A DNA stretch of 52,355 bases, from assembly GCF_000293805.1 (NCBI RefSeq), contig NZ_AMBZ01000016.1, forward strand, positions 1 to 52,355, given 5' to 3'. The number at the start of each line of letters is the position of its first letter. Positions within the stretch are counted from its first letter, which is position 1. This document shows positions 1-7,338 of the stretch, in pieces. The notes beneath the pieces are model-generated. The model was not told where the DNA came from, ran no database searches, and saw only the letters and a list, made by a program, of their open reading frames with translations. A program made the translations under genes and the position numbers. The DNA is from Paenibacillus alvei DSM 29 (GTDB lineage: Bacteria > Bacillota > Bacilli > Paenibacillales > Paenibacillaceae).

Positions 1-803
1 TAGAAATTTAAAACTAGTTGACCAACCTGCGCCGCTGCTACAGGGTTAATCCAAAGAACTTCGGTTCTTGTTCGCCCGCCTTCTGCCTGTGCTGTGCGTG
101 TCTCTCGCTTCCAGTGCTTCAGTCGTTCGTTATACATTGGATGGTCATATCCGCTTAACAACACAGAGCCGGTATGAGCATCTAAAACTTCTAGCAGCTC
201 GAGGTGATCGTCTTCGTTCATCTCATGCCGATACATTCTATTGTTGCGAGTTGATAGAATGTACGGTGGATCTGCGTATATCAATACATCATCCCTGTTG
301 TGTCGTTCTATTAATTTCACTGCTGGTTGTTGCTCGAGCTGAACACCTTTCAACCTGTCGGTGACCGCCAAGATTTTCTCCGGCATTTCATTCCATTGAC
401 GCACTGGCCGTGGCCCATTATGGTCGATTATATGGCGCCAACCTGTCCGATCTGATGTCTTAGCGCCTCGAGCCATCCAACATCTAATCAAGAAGCGCCT
501 AGCACGCTCCAATTCATCTTCTACCGTCTCGTAAGATGTGTAATACTCTTCGCGGCTGTATGGTGTCCAGTGAATGAGTCGTGATAATTCCTCTGGCCGG
601 TCACGTATGACTCTGAATAAGTTCACTACATCCCCATCCAGGTCGTTTATTGTTTCCAGTGGTGACGGTGGTTTGTTGAAAAATATCGCTCCGGATCCGA
701 GGAACGGTTCCAAGTATGTTGCATGCCGTGGCATGTTATTTACGATCCAATCCGTCATACTCCACTTCGAACCTGGATAATGCAATATCCGTGGTATGCT
801 CAT
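1..803 (-). CDS. Dam-like D12 class N6-adenine DNA methyltransferase (prophage, 3' end at window edge)
   Basis: Reading leftward from an ATG at 803, 267 codons are open to the window edge; the last two bases are TA, so the stop may be the very next base. The translation has YPGSKW near residue 9, FLGSG at 34-38 (SAM binding), ND at 53-54 with a following NLFRVIRDRP segment, and DPPY at 178-181 (catalytic motif IV). This order is that of D12/Dam-family enzymes, which transfer methyl groups from SAM to adenine N6. The start overlaps the stop of the upstream cytosine methyltransferase as ATGA, so the two are probably translationally coupled. Phage Dam proteins commonly protect phage DNA from host restriction; target sequence unknown. 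It closes the visible part of the leftward early operon. Confidence 0.88.
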   Translation of the reverse strand, partial: MSIPRILHYPGSKWSMTDWIVNNMPRHATYLEPFLGSGAIFFNKPPSPLETINDLDGDVVNLFRVIRDRPEELSRLIHWTPYSREEYYTSYETVEDELERARRFLIRCWMARGAKTSDRTGWRHIIDHNGPRPVRQWNEMPEKILAVTDRLKGVQLEQQPAVKLIERHNRDDVLIYADPPYILSTRNNRMYRHEMNEDDHLELLEVLDAHTGSVLLSGYDHPMYNERLKHWKRETRTAQAEGGRTRTEVLWINPVAAAQVGQLVLNF

Positions 804-1906
804 GCTCTCCCCTCCCTGCCCATATAGTCATCTATTGCTTTAATTCCGTACATCATAGGTAATATCTGTACAGGATCGACCGCGTTTCCTAGTGCCTTCA
901 ACCGACCTTCCTTGCTATTGATTCCTTTCACTACACGAGGTGGTTCCCAATCATTTTGAGGATGTCCCATAAATGCAGGCTGTAGATACTCTTCCATCCA
1001 TTTCGCTATGGAATCTAATGGGTTGGCTCCACATCCGTCCAACCAATCGGAAAATTCATAAGACATTCCACCCAATCTGGATTCAGTTGTCCACCTACCT
1101 GCTCCGGATGTTGATGCCCTACGGCACCTACCAACATTGTCCCGTGTGTACCATTCGCTTCGGATGGAGCTAGAGGCCTGATCGGTTTCCAGTCTTGGCT
1201 TGCAGTTGGTGTTGGCCGAAGCCTCGCCTCTCTCAATATCGCCCCTGGCAACGTGTCTCTTTTTATCTGACTTGGAGGTAGTGTTGCATTCTTGCTGTCT
1301 TGAGCTGTTGGTGTAGCCCAATATGAACACTCTGTCTCTTCGGTGCGAGGCGCCAATAGCCGCAGCCGGTATAATAAACGGTTGGACTTCGTATCCAATG
1401 TCTTCAAGGTCTTTACAGATACGACCGAATAACAATTCTTCTTGTTGTGTATATAGCGCTTCGTATATGTCTTCTTCCTCATCGTGGAGTATGGTTCTGC
1501 CTTCCACTTGAGGCTTCCCATCTGTGTTTGCCATACTGATGATTCCAGGCACATTTTCACCAATAAACCAAGTGGGCTTGATTTCTTGCAGAATTCGGAC
1601 AACTTCCGGCCAGAGGTAACGCTCATCTTCTGTTCCGTCTCTCTTCCCTGCAAGGCTGAATGGCTGACATGGGAAGCCAGCGGAAACAATGTCAATTGTT
1701 CGATCATTTGTGATGATTCCATCCCGTTCTAGTACCTCCCTAGTTAGTTCACATACATCGTCATATATGGGCGTGTCTGGCCAATGTTTTCGCAGTACCT
1801 TTTGCGGGAATGGCTCCCTTTCGCAGAAAGCAACTGTGTTCATGCCAGCCCATTCCGCAGCCAAGTCAATCCCACCAATTCCACTGAATAGGCTCAGCTT
1901 CCTCAT
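800..1906 (-). CDS. C5-cytosine DNA methyltransferase (prophage)
   Basis: About 368 residues. Motif I FSGIGG is at residues 7-12, the catalytic PCQPFS at 79-84 (Cys81), ENVPG at 117-121, a QxRxR-like segment SHRRDRVF follows, and the C-terminal RLKALGNAVDP is motif X-like. The reaction is SAM-dependent C5 methylation of cytosine in duplex DNA. I chose the ATG at 1906, which overlaps the upstream stop as ATGA and gives the usual MRKLSLFSG start; ATG at 1912 is also possible, and the frame is open farther upstream to 2005 but without support. The C-terminal half is low in recognisable motifs and is shared with a long open frame (see 1015-1722). Part of a phage modification pair with the Dam-like enzyme downstream. 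Confidence 0.92.
   Translation of the reverse strand: MRKLSLFSGIGGIDLAAEWAGMNTVAFCEREPFPQKVLRKHWPDTPIYDDVCELTREVLERDGIITNDRTIDIVSAGFPCQPFSLAGKRDGTEDERYLWPEVVRILQEIKPTWFIGENVPGIISMANTDGKPQVEGRTILHDEEEDIYEALYTQQEELLFGRICKDLEDIGYEVQPFIIPAAAIGASHRRDRVFILGYTNSSRQQECNTTSKSDKKRHVARGDIERGEASANTNCKPRLETDQASSSIRSEWYTRDNVGRCRRASTSGAGRWTTESRLGGMSYEFSDWLDGCGANPLDSIAKWMEEYLQPAFMGHPQNDWEPPRVVKGINSKEGRLKALGNAVDPVQILPMMYGIKAIDDYMGREGRA
1015..1722 (-). CDS. Possible overlapping gene inside the cytosine methyltransferase gene (alternate frame)
   Basis: A 235-codon frame runs on the same strand as the methyltransferase gene and lies wholly inside it. Its translation carries ordered-looking motifs: SHSALQGRETEQKMSVTSGR near the N-terminus, TPTAQDSKN in the middle and GGQLNPDWVECLMNFPIGW near the C-terminus. 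From memory, proteins with TPTAxD and LNPxWVExLMGFPxGW motifs are often annotated near phage cytosine methyltransferases, so this may be a real second product or a conserved side effect of the methyltransferase codons. No clear ribosome binding site was found for its first ATG. Function unknown. Confidence 0.4.
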   Translation of the reverse strand: MESSQMIEQLTLFPLASHVSHSALQGRETEQKMSVTSGRKLSEFCKKSSPLGLLVKMCLESSVWQTQMGSLKWKAEPYSTMRKKTYTKRYIHNKKNCYSVVSVKTLKTLDTKSNRLLYRLRLLAPRTEETECSYWATPTAQDSKNATLPPSQIKRDTLPGAILREARLRPTPTASQDWKPIRPLAPSEANGTHGTMLVGAVGHQHPEQVGGQLNPDWVECLMNFPIGWTDVEPTH

Positions 1907-2817
1907 TCGCATAACCCGTACACACTCGAACATTGCGGAACGTCCTCCCATTCCAGTGCTTTTATAAGGTCGTATTGCTTGCCCCCATATGCGGTCTTCG
2001 ACCATTCAACCAGGTCATATATGCCGTCACCTCGACCGTCCGCAGTTGGAAAGAACGTCGATGCTTGACGCTTGCTCGCTATTTTGACGAGCCGTTCCCA
2101 CACAGCAATCCGTTCAACCACTTCTGGGAAGCGTCGAGCAATCTCAAAAAGTTCTGCTTTGTTGCAGTTTATGCAAGGCATGCACCCGACACGGGACATC
2201 CCAAGCTTGTACAGCGGATTAGGTTCTATATCGTGTTTGCTATGCATTGCGAATACATCGTCAGCCGTCCAGTGTAGGAGTGGTCTCCATACGTGAAAGC
2301 CTTCCGGTGTATCTTCGTGTTCTGGCATAGCCGCACGTGCCGGACTTTCCTGTGCTCGAATACCTTGCAAGCTGACAACCTTATGACCTGATTCCAAAAG
2401 TGGCAATGTGACCTGTTCAAGCATTGGAATGATCTTCAACTCTTGAGTACAAAACCGTGCTTTTGTAGAGGGAAACCGACCTTTCCAAATGCATAGATCC
2501 AGAAATGGGTTACCAGTAGGATGCAGCACCTCAAGCGCTTTTTGAATGATGTCTTCTGATACGCCTTCATCTCGCCATTTGGTCTGTACCGTGATCCGTT
2601 TATGTTCGATCTGATCCTTGAAGTCTGCTTTCACTCGTCTGATCTGCCCCAGCTTTTCTTCTAAATAGTCAACGTATTCGTATGTGAGCTGGTGTTCGTT
2701 GCCTGTATCTGCGAATACCGGCATCACTTCCATACCAAGCTCTTTAGTTACATAAATCCACATTGCTGCACTATCTTTACCGCCAGATATCGAGATGACG
2801 TTAACTGTGTTGTTCAC
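1903..2817 (-). CDS. Phage PAPS-reductase-family (PP-loop) protein
   Basis: 304 residues from a GTG start at 2817 preceded by GGGAGGG. The N-terminus has the PP-loop SGGKDS at residues 11-16, which binds ATP or PAPS pyrophosphate in this superfamily, and a later Cys-rich stretch RVGCMPCINCNK. Family members include PAPS reductases and the DNA-phosphorothioation protein DndC; phage versions are common and mostly uncharacterised. The start is 17 nt after the HNH gene and the stop overlaps the cytosine methyltransferase start, so the three are probably one transcript. The neighbourhood of two DNA methyltransferases makes a DNA-modification or sulphur-transfer role conceivable, but nothing in the sequence proves it. 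Confidence 0.82.
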   Translation of the reverse strand: MNNTVNVISISGGKDSAAMWIYVTKELGMEVMPVFADTGNEHQLTYEYVDYLEEKLGQIRRVKADFKDQIEHKRITVQTKWRDEGVSEDIIQKALEVLHPTGNPFLDLCIWKGRFPSTKARFCTQELKIIPMLEQVTLPLLESGHKVVSLQGIRAQESPARAAMPEHEDTPEGFHVWRPLLHWTADDVFAMHSKHDIEPNPLYKLGMSRVGCMPCINCNKAELFEIARRFPEVVERIAVWERLVKIASKRQASTFFPTADGRGDGIYDLVEWSKTAYGGKQYDLIKALEWEDVPQCSSVYGLCE

Positions 2818-2834
2818 TCTATTCCCTCCCTAAC

Positions 2835-3446
2835 TCAATCATCAAAATAACCGTATCCGAATGGTTTTTCTTGCAGAGCCGAAGCGTTCACAATATCTCT
2901 CATGAGCGCGTCGAAAGTTTTGGCGTCTTTTTCTGACAGTGATGTTATGAGGCGCTTTTCCTTGGCTTTCAAGCCTCTGCCTGTTGCCACAGTCATCATT
3001 TCCAAGATCGGATTCACCCGCTCCAACTTCAATCGTTCTTCTGTCTCCGCTTTCTTCAATTCGGCCTGTCTTCGATTGTGTTCTTCCCAATCTTGTTCAT
3101 CGAACCAAAAATAGTTCCCGTGCCTTGTGCGATAGATTAAGATCCATTTCTCTAACTCTTCTTCGTTATCTTGGATGCGTATGTGACAAATTCGATTGAC
3201 ACGCATCCCGTTTGTTTTCACGCCTCTGCCGCCTCTCCCGCGTGGCATAACGTGGTGTGTATCATCATCCGGTCTTCCGCAGCCACATTGACAAAGTCCG
3301 TCCGCTTCCTCGATTAGCTCTTTAACAACCTTTTCGGGGAACTCTGCCCGATCTGCTCGGGTGGGCGTGTGGTTGTGGTGGGCAAGTATGTCTTTCCTCC
3401 ATGGCAGCGGCTCTTTCTTTTTCTTTTTCTTTTTCATGAATGCCAT
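2835..3446 (-). CDS. HNH endonuclease-like phage protein
   Basis: 203 residues. A lysine-rich N-terminus (residues 5-11) is followed by an HNH-type core: Cys52, Cys54 and Cys56, then THH at 63-65, Asn80 and CH at 87-88, consistent with a zinc-containing beta-beta-alpha-metal nuclease fold. The C-terminal 100 residues are charged and helical. HNH proteins in phage early operons act as nicking or packaging-related nucleases; the one here lies between RusA and the PP-loop protein, so replication or recombination is the likelier setting. ATG at 3446 is preceded by a GGGGGCGGG stretch. Confidence 0.75.
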   Translation of the reverse strand: MAFMKKKKKKKEPLPWRKDILAHHNHTPTRADRAEFPEKVVKELIEEADGLCQCGCGRPDDDTHHVMPRGRGGRGVKTNGMRVNRICHIRIQDNEEELEKWILIYRTRHGNYFWFDEQDWEEHNRRQAELKKAETEERLKLERVNPILEMMTVATGRGLKAKEKRLITSLSEKDAKTFDALMRDIVNASALQEKPFGYGYFDD

Positions 3447-3458
3447 ATGTCCCGCCCC

Positions 3459-3821
3459 CTATGAATCTTCCAGCACTTCATCTATTTCAATCTCGATGCG
3501 AGGATTGATCCCATCCACTTCAAAGCGGTGGGTTACATCCCCAATCTGCCTCCAGCCATCGTTGCCGATTACTCCCGCTTCCTTCAATCCATCAAATATA
3601 AACTTCTGCCCTGCCATGATGTTGTCTTTGTCCCTTCGCTGATCCTTACACCACCAAGTGATGATGTAATTGGCTCTATCGACGGAAGGAAGCTTTTTCG
3701 CTGTCCATGCTACGAGACTTGTGTTCACTTCTTTCATTTCCTTGTACTTTGACCAATGGGATTTTGCAGCATCTATGATTTCGTTCATCGAAGGCAACTC
3801 GCCCTCAATCTCTATTTTCAT
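3459..3821 (-). CDS. rusA: RusA-family Holliday junction resolvase (prophage)
   Basis: About 120 residues from the ATG at 3821, which has GAGGGT seven bases upstream; the frame is open to 3857 but that start lacks a ribosome binding site. The core RRDKDN (residues 62-67) with following FDGL and the IGNDGW segment (Asp88) match the RusA arrangement of metal-binding aspartates. RusA cuts four-way junctions and appears in many phage replication modules. It sits directly after the HUH replication protein gene. Confidence 0.85.
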   Translation of the reverse strand: MKIEIEGELPSMNEIIDAAKSHWSKYKEMKEVNTSLVAWTAKKLPSVDRANYIITWWCKDQRRDKDNIMAGQKFIFDGLKEAGVIGNDGWRQIGDVTHRFEVDGINPRIEIEIDEVLEDS

Positions 3822-3867
3822 GCCTTTACCCTCTTTTCGAATGTGTATAGTTGGCATTGAAATATGA

Positions 3868-4659
3868 TCATTCCCTTGCCCTTCGGAACTTTAGGTAAAT
3901 TGCCCACCCTGTTATGTCGTTGTACACTGCTTTGGCCTCTGTCACATCCCACTTCGGGTATATTTTTTTCCAGTAGCGTTGGTTGTCTATTTCATCTCTG
4001 ACAATCCGTTCTACTTGCCGTCTTGAATATTTGTGATCATTGGTTCTGTATTCTGGCTTCTCCAAATTCTGAGAGCAGCTCCAGCGCTTCTTGCCTTTTG
4101 GATCTTTCATGAGGTATCCCGACAAGTCTTCTAATCCGTTGTCATTTGGCTGCAGCCTTTTCGTGTTGGCATATCCAATCCAGTCACCCTTTTGCTGCCC
4201 TTTCTTCTTCGGTCTTCTCCACAGATTCTCCACCACATCCCGTTCCAACCCGCCATTCATGATGATATGATGATGGAACCTCTTCTTCTTTCCCCTCGTC
4301 TCTTCTCCACCCTCTGTGATGAGAACGTACTTTAACGGTGGCAATCCTTCTTTCTTCCTTCTGTGCGCCACTCTCCGTAAGTAGTTCGCCACTTCCTTCA
4401 TAGCCTCTTCTAACGTCTCTGGTTCTATGGCATAGGTAAGGATTACGTGCAGATCCTCTTCCCCAAAGTTCGTTTTCACTATCAGTTTGCAATATCTCTT
4501 TGCGTTTTTATCATTAAGGTTCTTCTGCTTGGGAAGGCTCTCTTTCTTCTTCTTCGCCCTTCCTCTTTTTAAAGGAGTGAGGATGGTGTGATTATAAATG
4601 TCCACCTCCATATACTCCTCGCCACAATATATCTTCTTCTCTCGCATGACATTCTTCAC
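3868..4659 (-). CDS. Rolling-circle-type (HUH) replication protein, phage
   Basis: 263 residues from a GTG at 4659 with GGGGGA eight bases upstream; an ATG at 4647 is the alternative. The segment RFHHHIIMNGG (HHH at 129-131) is a histidine-hydrophobe-histidine metal motif of HUH Rep endonucleases, and the conserved NLNDKNAKRY and KYSRRQVERI segments match phage proteins annotated as rolling-circle replication-associated (from memory). Tyrosines after the HUH motif could be the nicking residue. It heads the replication group (Rep, RusA, HNH). A strong hairpin lies 180 bp upstream (4840-4880). Confidence 0.75.
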   Translation of the reverse strand: MKNVMREKKIYCGEEYMEVDIYNHTILTPLKRGRAKKKKESLPKQKNLNDKNAKRYCKLIVKTNFGEEDLHVILTYAIEPETLEEAMKEVANYLRRVAHRRKKEGLPPLKYVLITEGGEETRGKKKRFHHHIIMNGGLERDVVENLWRRPKKKGQQKGDWIGYANTKRLQPNDNGLEDLSGYLMKDPKGKKRWSCSQNLEKPEYRTNDHKYSRRQVERIVRDEIDNQRYWKKIYPKWDVTEAKAVYNDITGWAIYLKFRRARE

Positions 4660-4839
4660 GGCTATATTCCCCCAGCTGTGTTTTGCCCGTATATCTATTC
4701 CTGTGTATAGGGTTGTACTACCCCATCGTTGGAATGATAATACCCATTACAAGCTCGTAAACGCTACAAGCGCGTTGCTTTGTCGCCGCGAAGTTTGCTA
4801 TACTTAATAGGAGTTTATTAATAGCATTCCGCTTTGACT

Positions 4840-4880
4840 TCGCCCCGTGGTCGCTTCTGCAAAAGCGTCCATCGGGGCGA
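4840..4880. repeat. Extended hairpin upstream of the HUH replication gene
   Basis: Arms TCGCCCCG (4840-4847) and CGGGGCGA (4873-4880) pair perfectly. Inside them TGG pairs with CCA and CGCTT (4852-4856) with AAGCG (4863-4867), giving a nearly continuous stem with a short loop. Only a weak T-rich tract follows, so it is a poor intrinsic terminator on either strand. Candidate origin or regulatory structure for the adjacent Rep gene. Confidence 0.6.
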
Positions 4881-4894
4881 TTTAATTTCTATAT

Positions 4895-5095
4895 TCATTT
4901 CTCATTCACTCTCTTAACTTCGTTCGGGCGTGCTATCACTACGCTGTTCCCTGTTTTGTCAAACAACTCCACTTGCATAAACATGCCCGTTTCGCTTTTT
5001 CTATAAATGATTGCTGAGATGTGGTTATATGTAATTCCTCGATGCTCTATAGGCTCACCATTGGTCATGGCTTCCTTCAGATCCTCGTTTGTCAC
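4895..5095 (-). CDS. Small phage protein, unknown function
   Basis: 66 residues from a GTG at 5095 with AAGGGAG about eight bases upstream. The sequence suggests a compact beta-rich protein (HRGITYNHISAIIYRK, then VELFDKTGNSVVIARP). No family recognised. It is followed by 235 bases without a gene before the Rep start at 4659; that stretch holds the 4840-4880 hairpin. Confidence 0.65.
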   Translation of the reverse strand: MTNEDLKEAMTNGEPIEHRGITYNHISAIIYRKSETGMFMQVELFDKTGNSVVIARPNEVKRVNEK

Positions 5096-5115
5096 TGTCC
5101 AGCTCCCTTCTATAT

Positions 5116-5124
5116 TGGTATAAT
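5116..5124 (+). promoter_or_regulatory. Extended -10 promoter for the rightward gene at 5151
   Basis: TGGTATAAT (TG plus TATAAT at 5119-5124) lies about 27 bases before the TTG start at 5151. No good -35 hexamer is present, which is usual for extended -10 promoters. Confidence 0.5.
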
Positions 5125-5150
5125 CAGCCTAGAAAGAGAGGTGAGCCGAA

Positions 5151-5495
5151 TTGATTAATATTTCCAATATTATTGACGATGCAACTGATTTTGATAGAGG
5201 GGTGTTTATTGCTGCCCTCGATAATCATCTCTTGAACCTTCCCCGATTCGTTGAGGACGTTTCGAGAAGGGTTAAACAAAGAGAATTGGTTATGTCCCTC
5301 AAAAAAGGATTAAACGCTGATGTTCAAGAATATAGTCTTGAAGAGGTTGATTTATTTCATGATGTTCTTTGCTTCTATAAAAATAGCGCCGAAACTTATG
5401 TTGATTTAGAACAATCCGCTGAAGAAGCATTACAGTTATCACTAAGGAAATATACTAGGCGTCTTGAAGATTTTCTGTATGATCTCCGAAAATAG
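5151..5495 (+). CDS. Prophage cargo protein, unknown function, on the opposite strand to the early operon
   Basis: 114 residues from a TTG at 5151 with AGAGAGGTGA just upstream. Acidic, mostly helical, with no membrane segment (ISNIIDDATDFDRGVF at the N-terminus, YTRRLEDFLYDLRK at the end). AT-rich compared with its neighbours. The last 41 bases overlap the 3' end of the convergent gene 5455-5691. A rightward gene with its own promoter inside a leftward operon is the usual look of a lysogenic cargo (moron) gene. Function not recognised. Confidence 0.65.
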   Translation: MINISNIIDDATDFDRGVFIAALDNHLLNLPRFVEDVSRRVKQRELVMSLKKGLNADVQEYSLEEVDLFHDVLCFYKNSAETYVDLEQSAEEALQLSLRKYTRRLEDFLYDLRK

Positions 5496-5691
5496 CTACA
5501 TGCATCGTTTCATAGATTTCTTTTTTCATCACTTCTTGTTGCTGTAGTATCAACTCAACTTTTTCGTTGTACTCTTGCTCGCTCATCTCGCCCGATGAAC
5601 GAGCTTTTCTATATTTCCAGAAGAGATCCACTCTCTTTTTATATTCATGCATTACTTCATCATGTTTTTTCCTAGCCTCTTGTTTGTTCAC
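5455..5691 (-). CDS. Small helical phage protein, unknown function
   Basis: 78 residues from a GTG at 5691. AAGGAGG lies 11 bases upstream, inside the end of the preceding small gene, which overlaps it by 20 bases. Highly charged and coiled-coil-like (MNKQEARKKHDEVMHEYKKR). No family recognised. Confidence 0.6.
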   Translation of the reverse strand: MNKQEARKKHDEVMHEYKKRVDLFWKYRKARSSGEMSEQEYNEKVELILQQQEVMKKEIYETMHVAIFGDHTENLQDA

Positions 5692-5818
5692 GGCGCTGCA
5701 GCCTCCTTTTCAGTTGTTCGTACTGCCAGCGGAACATATTACGGGCACTTGGCGATTGTGTGGTATCTGCCATCTGTAAAAGATTACAGCATACACGGAG
5801 CCATTGCTTTCTTGACAT
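5672..5818 (-). CDS. Small basic phage protein (48 aa), unknown function
   Basis: A short gene reading MSRKQWLRVCCNLLQMAD and ending RREQTRG. The ATG at 5818 has a textbook AAGGAGGTGAGGGAG upstream. Its 3' end carries the ribosome binding site and start of the next gene, suggesting coupled translation. Strongly basic; nucleic acid contact is possible but unproven. Confidence 0.6.
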   Translation of the reverse strand: MSRKQWLRVCCNLLQMADTTQSPSARNMFRWQYEQLKRRLQRREQTRG

Positions 5819-5842
5819 TCTCCCTCACCTCCTTGTTAGAAT
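5812..5842 (+). promoter_or_regulatory. Probable promoter for the rightward cargo gene at about 5914
   Basis: TTGACA (5812-5817) and TAGAAT (5837-5842) with a 19-bp spacer. It overlaps the start codon and ribosome binding site of the opposing gene 5672-5818, so the two transcription units would interfere. Confidence 0.4.
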
Positions 5843-5880
5843 TTGAAGGATAACCACCTTTCTTTGTCGAATGTTGGGAA

Positions 5881-6621
5881 TTGTCCAAATTACCATTGAA
5901 AGGAGGAATCTTTATTCTGAATCACGATATATTTGAAATAATTAATAGAATCGATAGATTAACTCAAGGTTACACGTCTAATTTGACAAGAGTTATAGAC
6001 CAACTAAACAGAATCAATGAAGCTTATAGCCCTATCGCTTCGGCCTTGGCTACTGCTATGGAAGCAAATTATTTGGCATTATCTAAAGTCTCAGATGCTC
6101 TTCTTCCTGTAGCAAAGGAATGGGAAGCTGTTACCGACTTCATTCGTGAACAAGATTATAGTCATCTTTTTATAAGTGACTCATTATCTTCAAAACTAAT
6201 GGAATTAATTGAATCAGTTGAAACAGAAGTTCCGGATATCAAAGAGGAGATTCAACATACAACCGGAATCACTGTAAGTTCGCCAGCTCAAGTTAAGAAA
6301 CTAACTATCGCAGACATGGCTGCAATAATAGCCTTAATTATCTCTGTCATCACTTTCTATCAGGCTCAATACAATGCTGAACAAAGCAGCATTCAATCTG
6401 AAAGGCAACATCGAGAACTTATGGAACAGAGTGAAAAACATAATCAATCTCTGCTTGAACAAGCTGATAGACATCACAGAGAACGCATGAAGCAGGATGA
6501 GGAGCAGCATCAAGACTCGATCGCTAACCAAGATGAAAAAAGCAAGCTTATAAACTCCCTCATCACTGAGTTGCATTCTTCTTTAACTTCAGAAGATACA
6601 ACTCATCACGTAAATCAATAA
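5881..6621 (+). CDS. Prophage cargo protein with one membrane segment and a coiled coil
   Basis: Open from a TTG at 5881 (246 residues), but that codon has no ribosome binding site. A strong AAAGGAGG ends at 5906, and the in-frame codons at a proper distance are ATT at 5914 or CTG at 5917, so the real start may be non-canonical. The protein has a helical N-terminal half, a hydrophobic segment (TIADMAAIIALIISVITFY, about 142-160) and a long charged coiled coil rich in His, Glu and Gln. This shape fits a membrane-anchored host-interaction protein such as a superinfection-exclusion factor, but no family is recognised. Its last 59 bases overlap the convergent gene 6563-6907. Confidence 0.6.
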   Translation: MSKLPLKGGIFILNHDIFEIINRIDRLTQGYTSNLTRVIDQLNRINEAYSPIASALATAMEANYLALSKVSDALLPVAKEWEAVTDFIREQDYSHLFISDSLSSKLMELIESVETEVPDIKEEIQHTTGITVSSPAQVKKLTIADMAAIIALIISVITFYQAQYNAEQSSIQSERQHRELMEQSEKHNQSLLEQADRHHRERMKQDEEQHQDSIANQDEKSKLINSLITELHSSLTSEDTTHHVNQ

Positions 6622-6907
6622 GACTATTAAGCACATCTTGTGTCCGTTTGTTAATGATGTCCCTATCGTTGTTGATTTTGTTCCCTCGTTTAATTTCTTC
6701 GTCATACAATTTGTTCAATTTCCGATATAGCTGGAATGATTCTTCTATTTCCTCAATCTGCTCGCTTCTTTGCTCAATCAGCTGTGCATACTGCTGGTTG
6801 AGCTTAGTTTTTTCGATACTGTCCCAAACATTAAAAGCTAGGGATAGTGTCAGACCAGCAATCACTACGTAAAACACTCGGCGCGATCGTTTCCCGAGAG
6901 CATCCAT
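6563..6907 (-). CDS. Small membrane-anchored coiled-coil phage protein
   Basis: About 114 residues from the ATG at 6907, with GAGGTG five bases upstream; GTG at 6913 is an alternative. A single N-terminal hydrophobic segment (VFYVVIAGLTLSLAFNVW) is followed by about 80 residues of coiled coil (QLIEQRSEQIEEIEESFQ). Topology suggests a short cytoplasmic tail and an external or internal rod. Function unknown. Confidence 0.6.
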   Translation of the reverse strand: MDALGKRSRRVFYVVIAGLTLSLAFNVWDSIEKTKLNQQYAQLIEQRSEQIEEIEESFQLYRKLNKLYDEEIKRGNKINNDRDIINKRTQDVLNSLIDLRDELYLLKLKKNATQ

Positions 6908-6953
6908 GTCCACACCTCATTTCCTGTAATTGGATTATTTTTTCCTGTTCTGA

Positions 6954-7202
6954 TTATTGAGATTGAAAGATAATCCGCTCGTATCTTTTGATTTCACATA
7001 AAACATTGGCTTCCTTTTGAACTTCTGTCAGAGATTCATCTGCAACAATCTCAGAGATTCGCTTTCTCAAATGAGTAAGCGGATCTCTTTGTTCTTCTCG
7101 CTTTGGCAACTCACTACGAGCGAGCCAAATCCAATCTTGAAAAACGTCGAGACTCATTTCATCAATCTGCTTTGCACTTGGTAAGTACGTTTTAAGTTCC
7201 AT
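6954..7202 (-). CDS. Small phage protein, unknown function
   Basis: About 82 residues. ATG at 7202 has AGGGG eight bases upstream; ATG at 7208 is too close to it. The upstream zinc-ribbon gene stops at 7205-7207, so the two are nearly overlapping. Helical and charged (KQIDEMSLDVFQDWIWLARS). No family recognised. Confidence 0.55.
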   Translation of the reverse strand: MELKTYLPSAKQIDEMSLDVFQDWIWLARSELPKREEQRDPLTHLRKRISEIVADESLTEVQKEANVLCEIKRYERIIFQSQ

Positions 7203-7204
7203 GT

Positions 7205-7321
7205 TCATATCCCCTTTTCAATGCGGTGCGCGTTCATCGGGAAATCTAATTTCGAGCCGCACTTCCCGCAAAAGCAGTCATTTGCCTCAATTGGTTTAAA
7301 GTCGCATCCCATTGGGCACAC
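7205..7321 (-). CDS. Tiny zinc-ribbon phage protein (38 aa)
   Basis: GTG at 7321 opens a 38-codon frame with Cys pairs CPMGC and CFCGKC, the spacing of a zinc ribbon (VCPMGCDFKPIEAND then CFCGKCGSKL). The ribosome binding site is weak (AGAAG). Located between 7339-7599 and 6954-7202 with a near-overlap to the latter. Probably a zinc-binding small protein; role unknown. Confidence 0.5.
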   Translation of the reverse strand: MCPMGCDFKPIEANDCFCGKCGSKLDFPMNAHRIEKGI

Positions 7322-7338
7322 TTTTGAAACTTCTGTTG

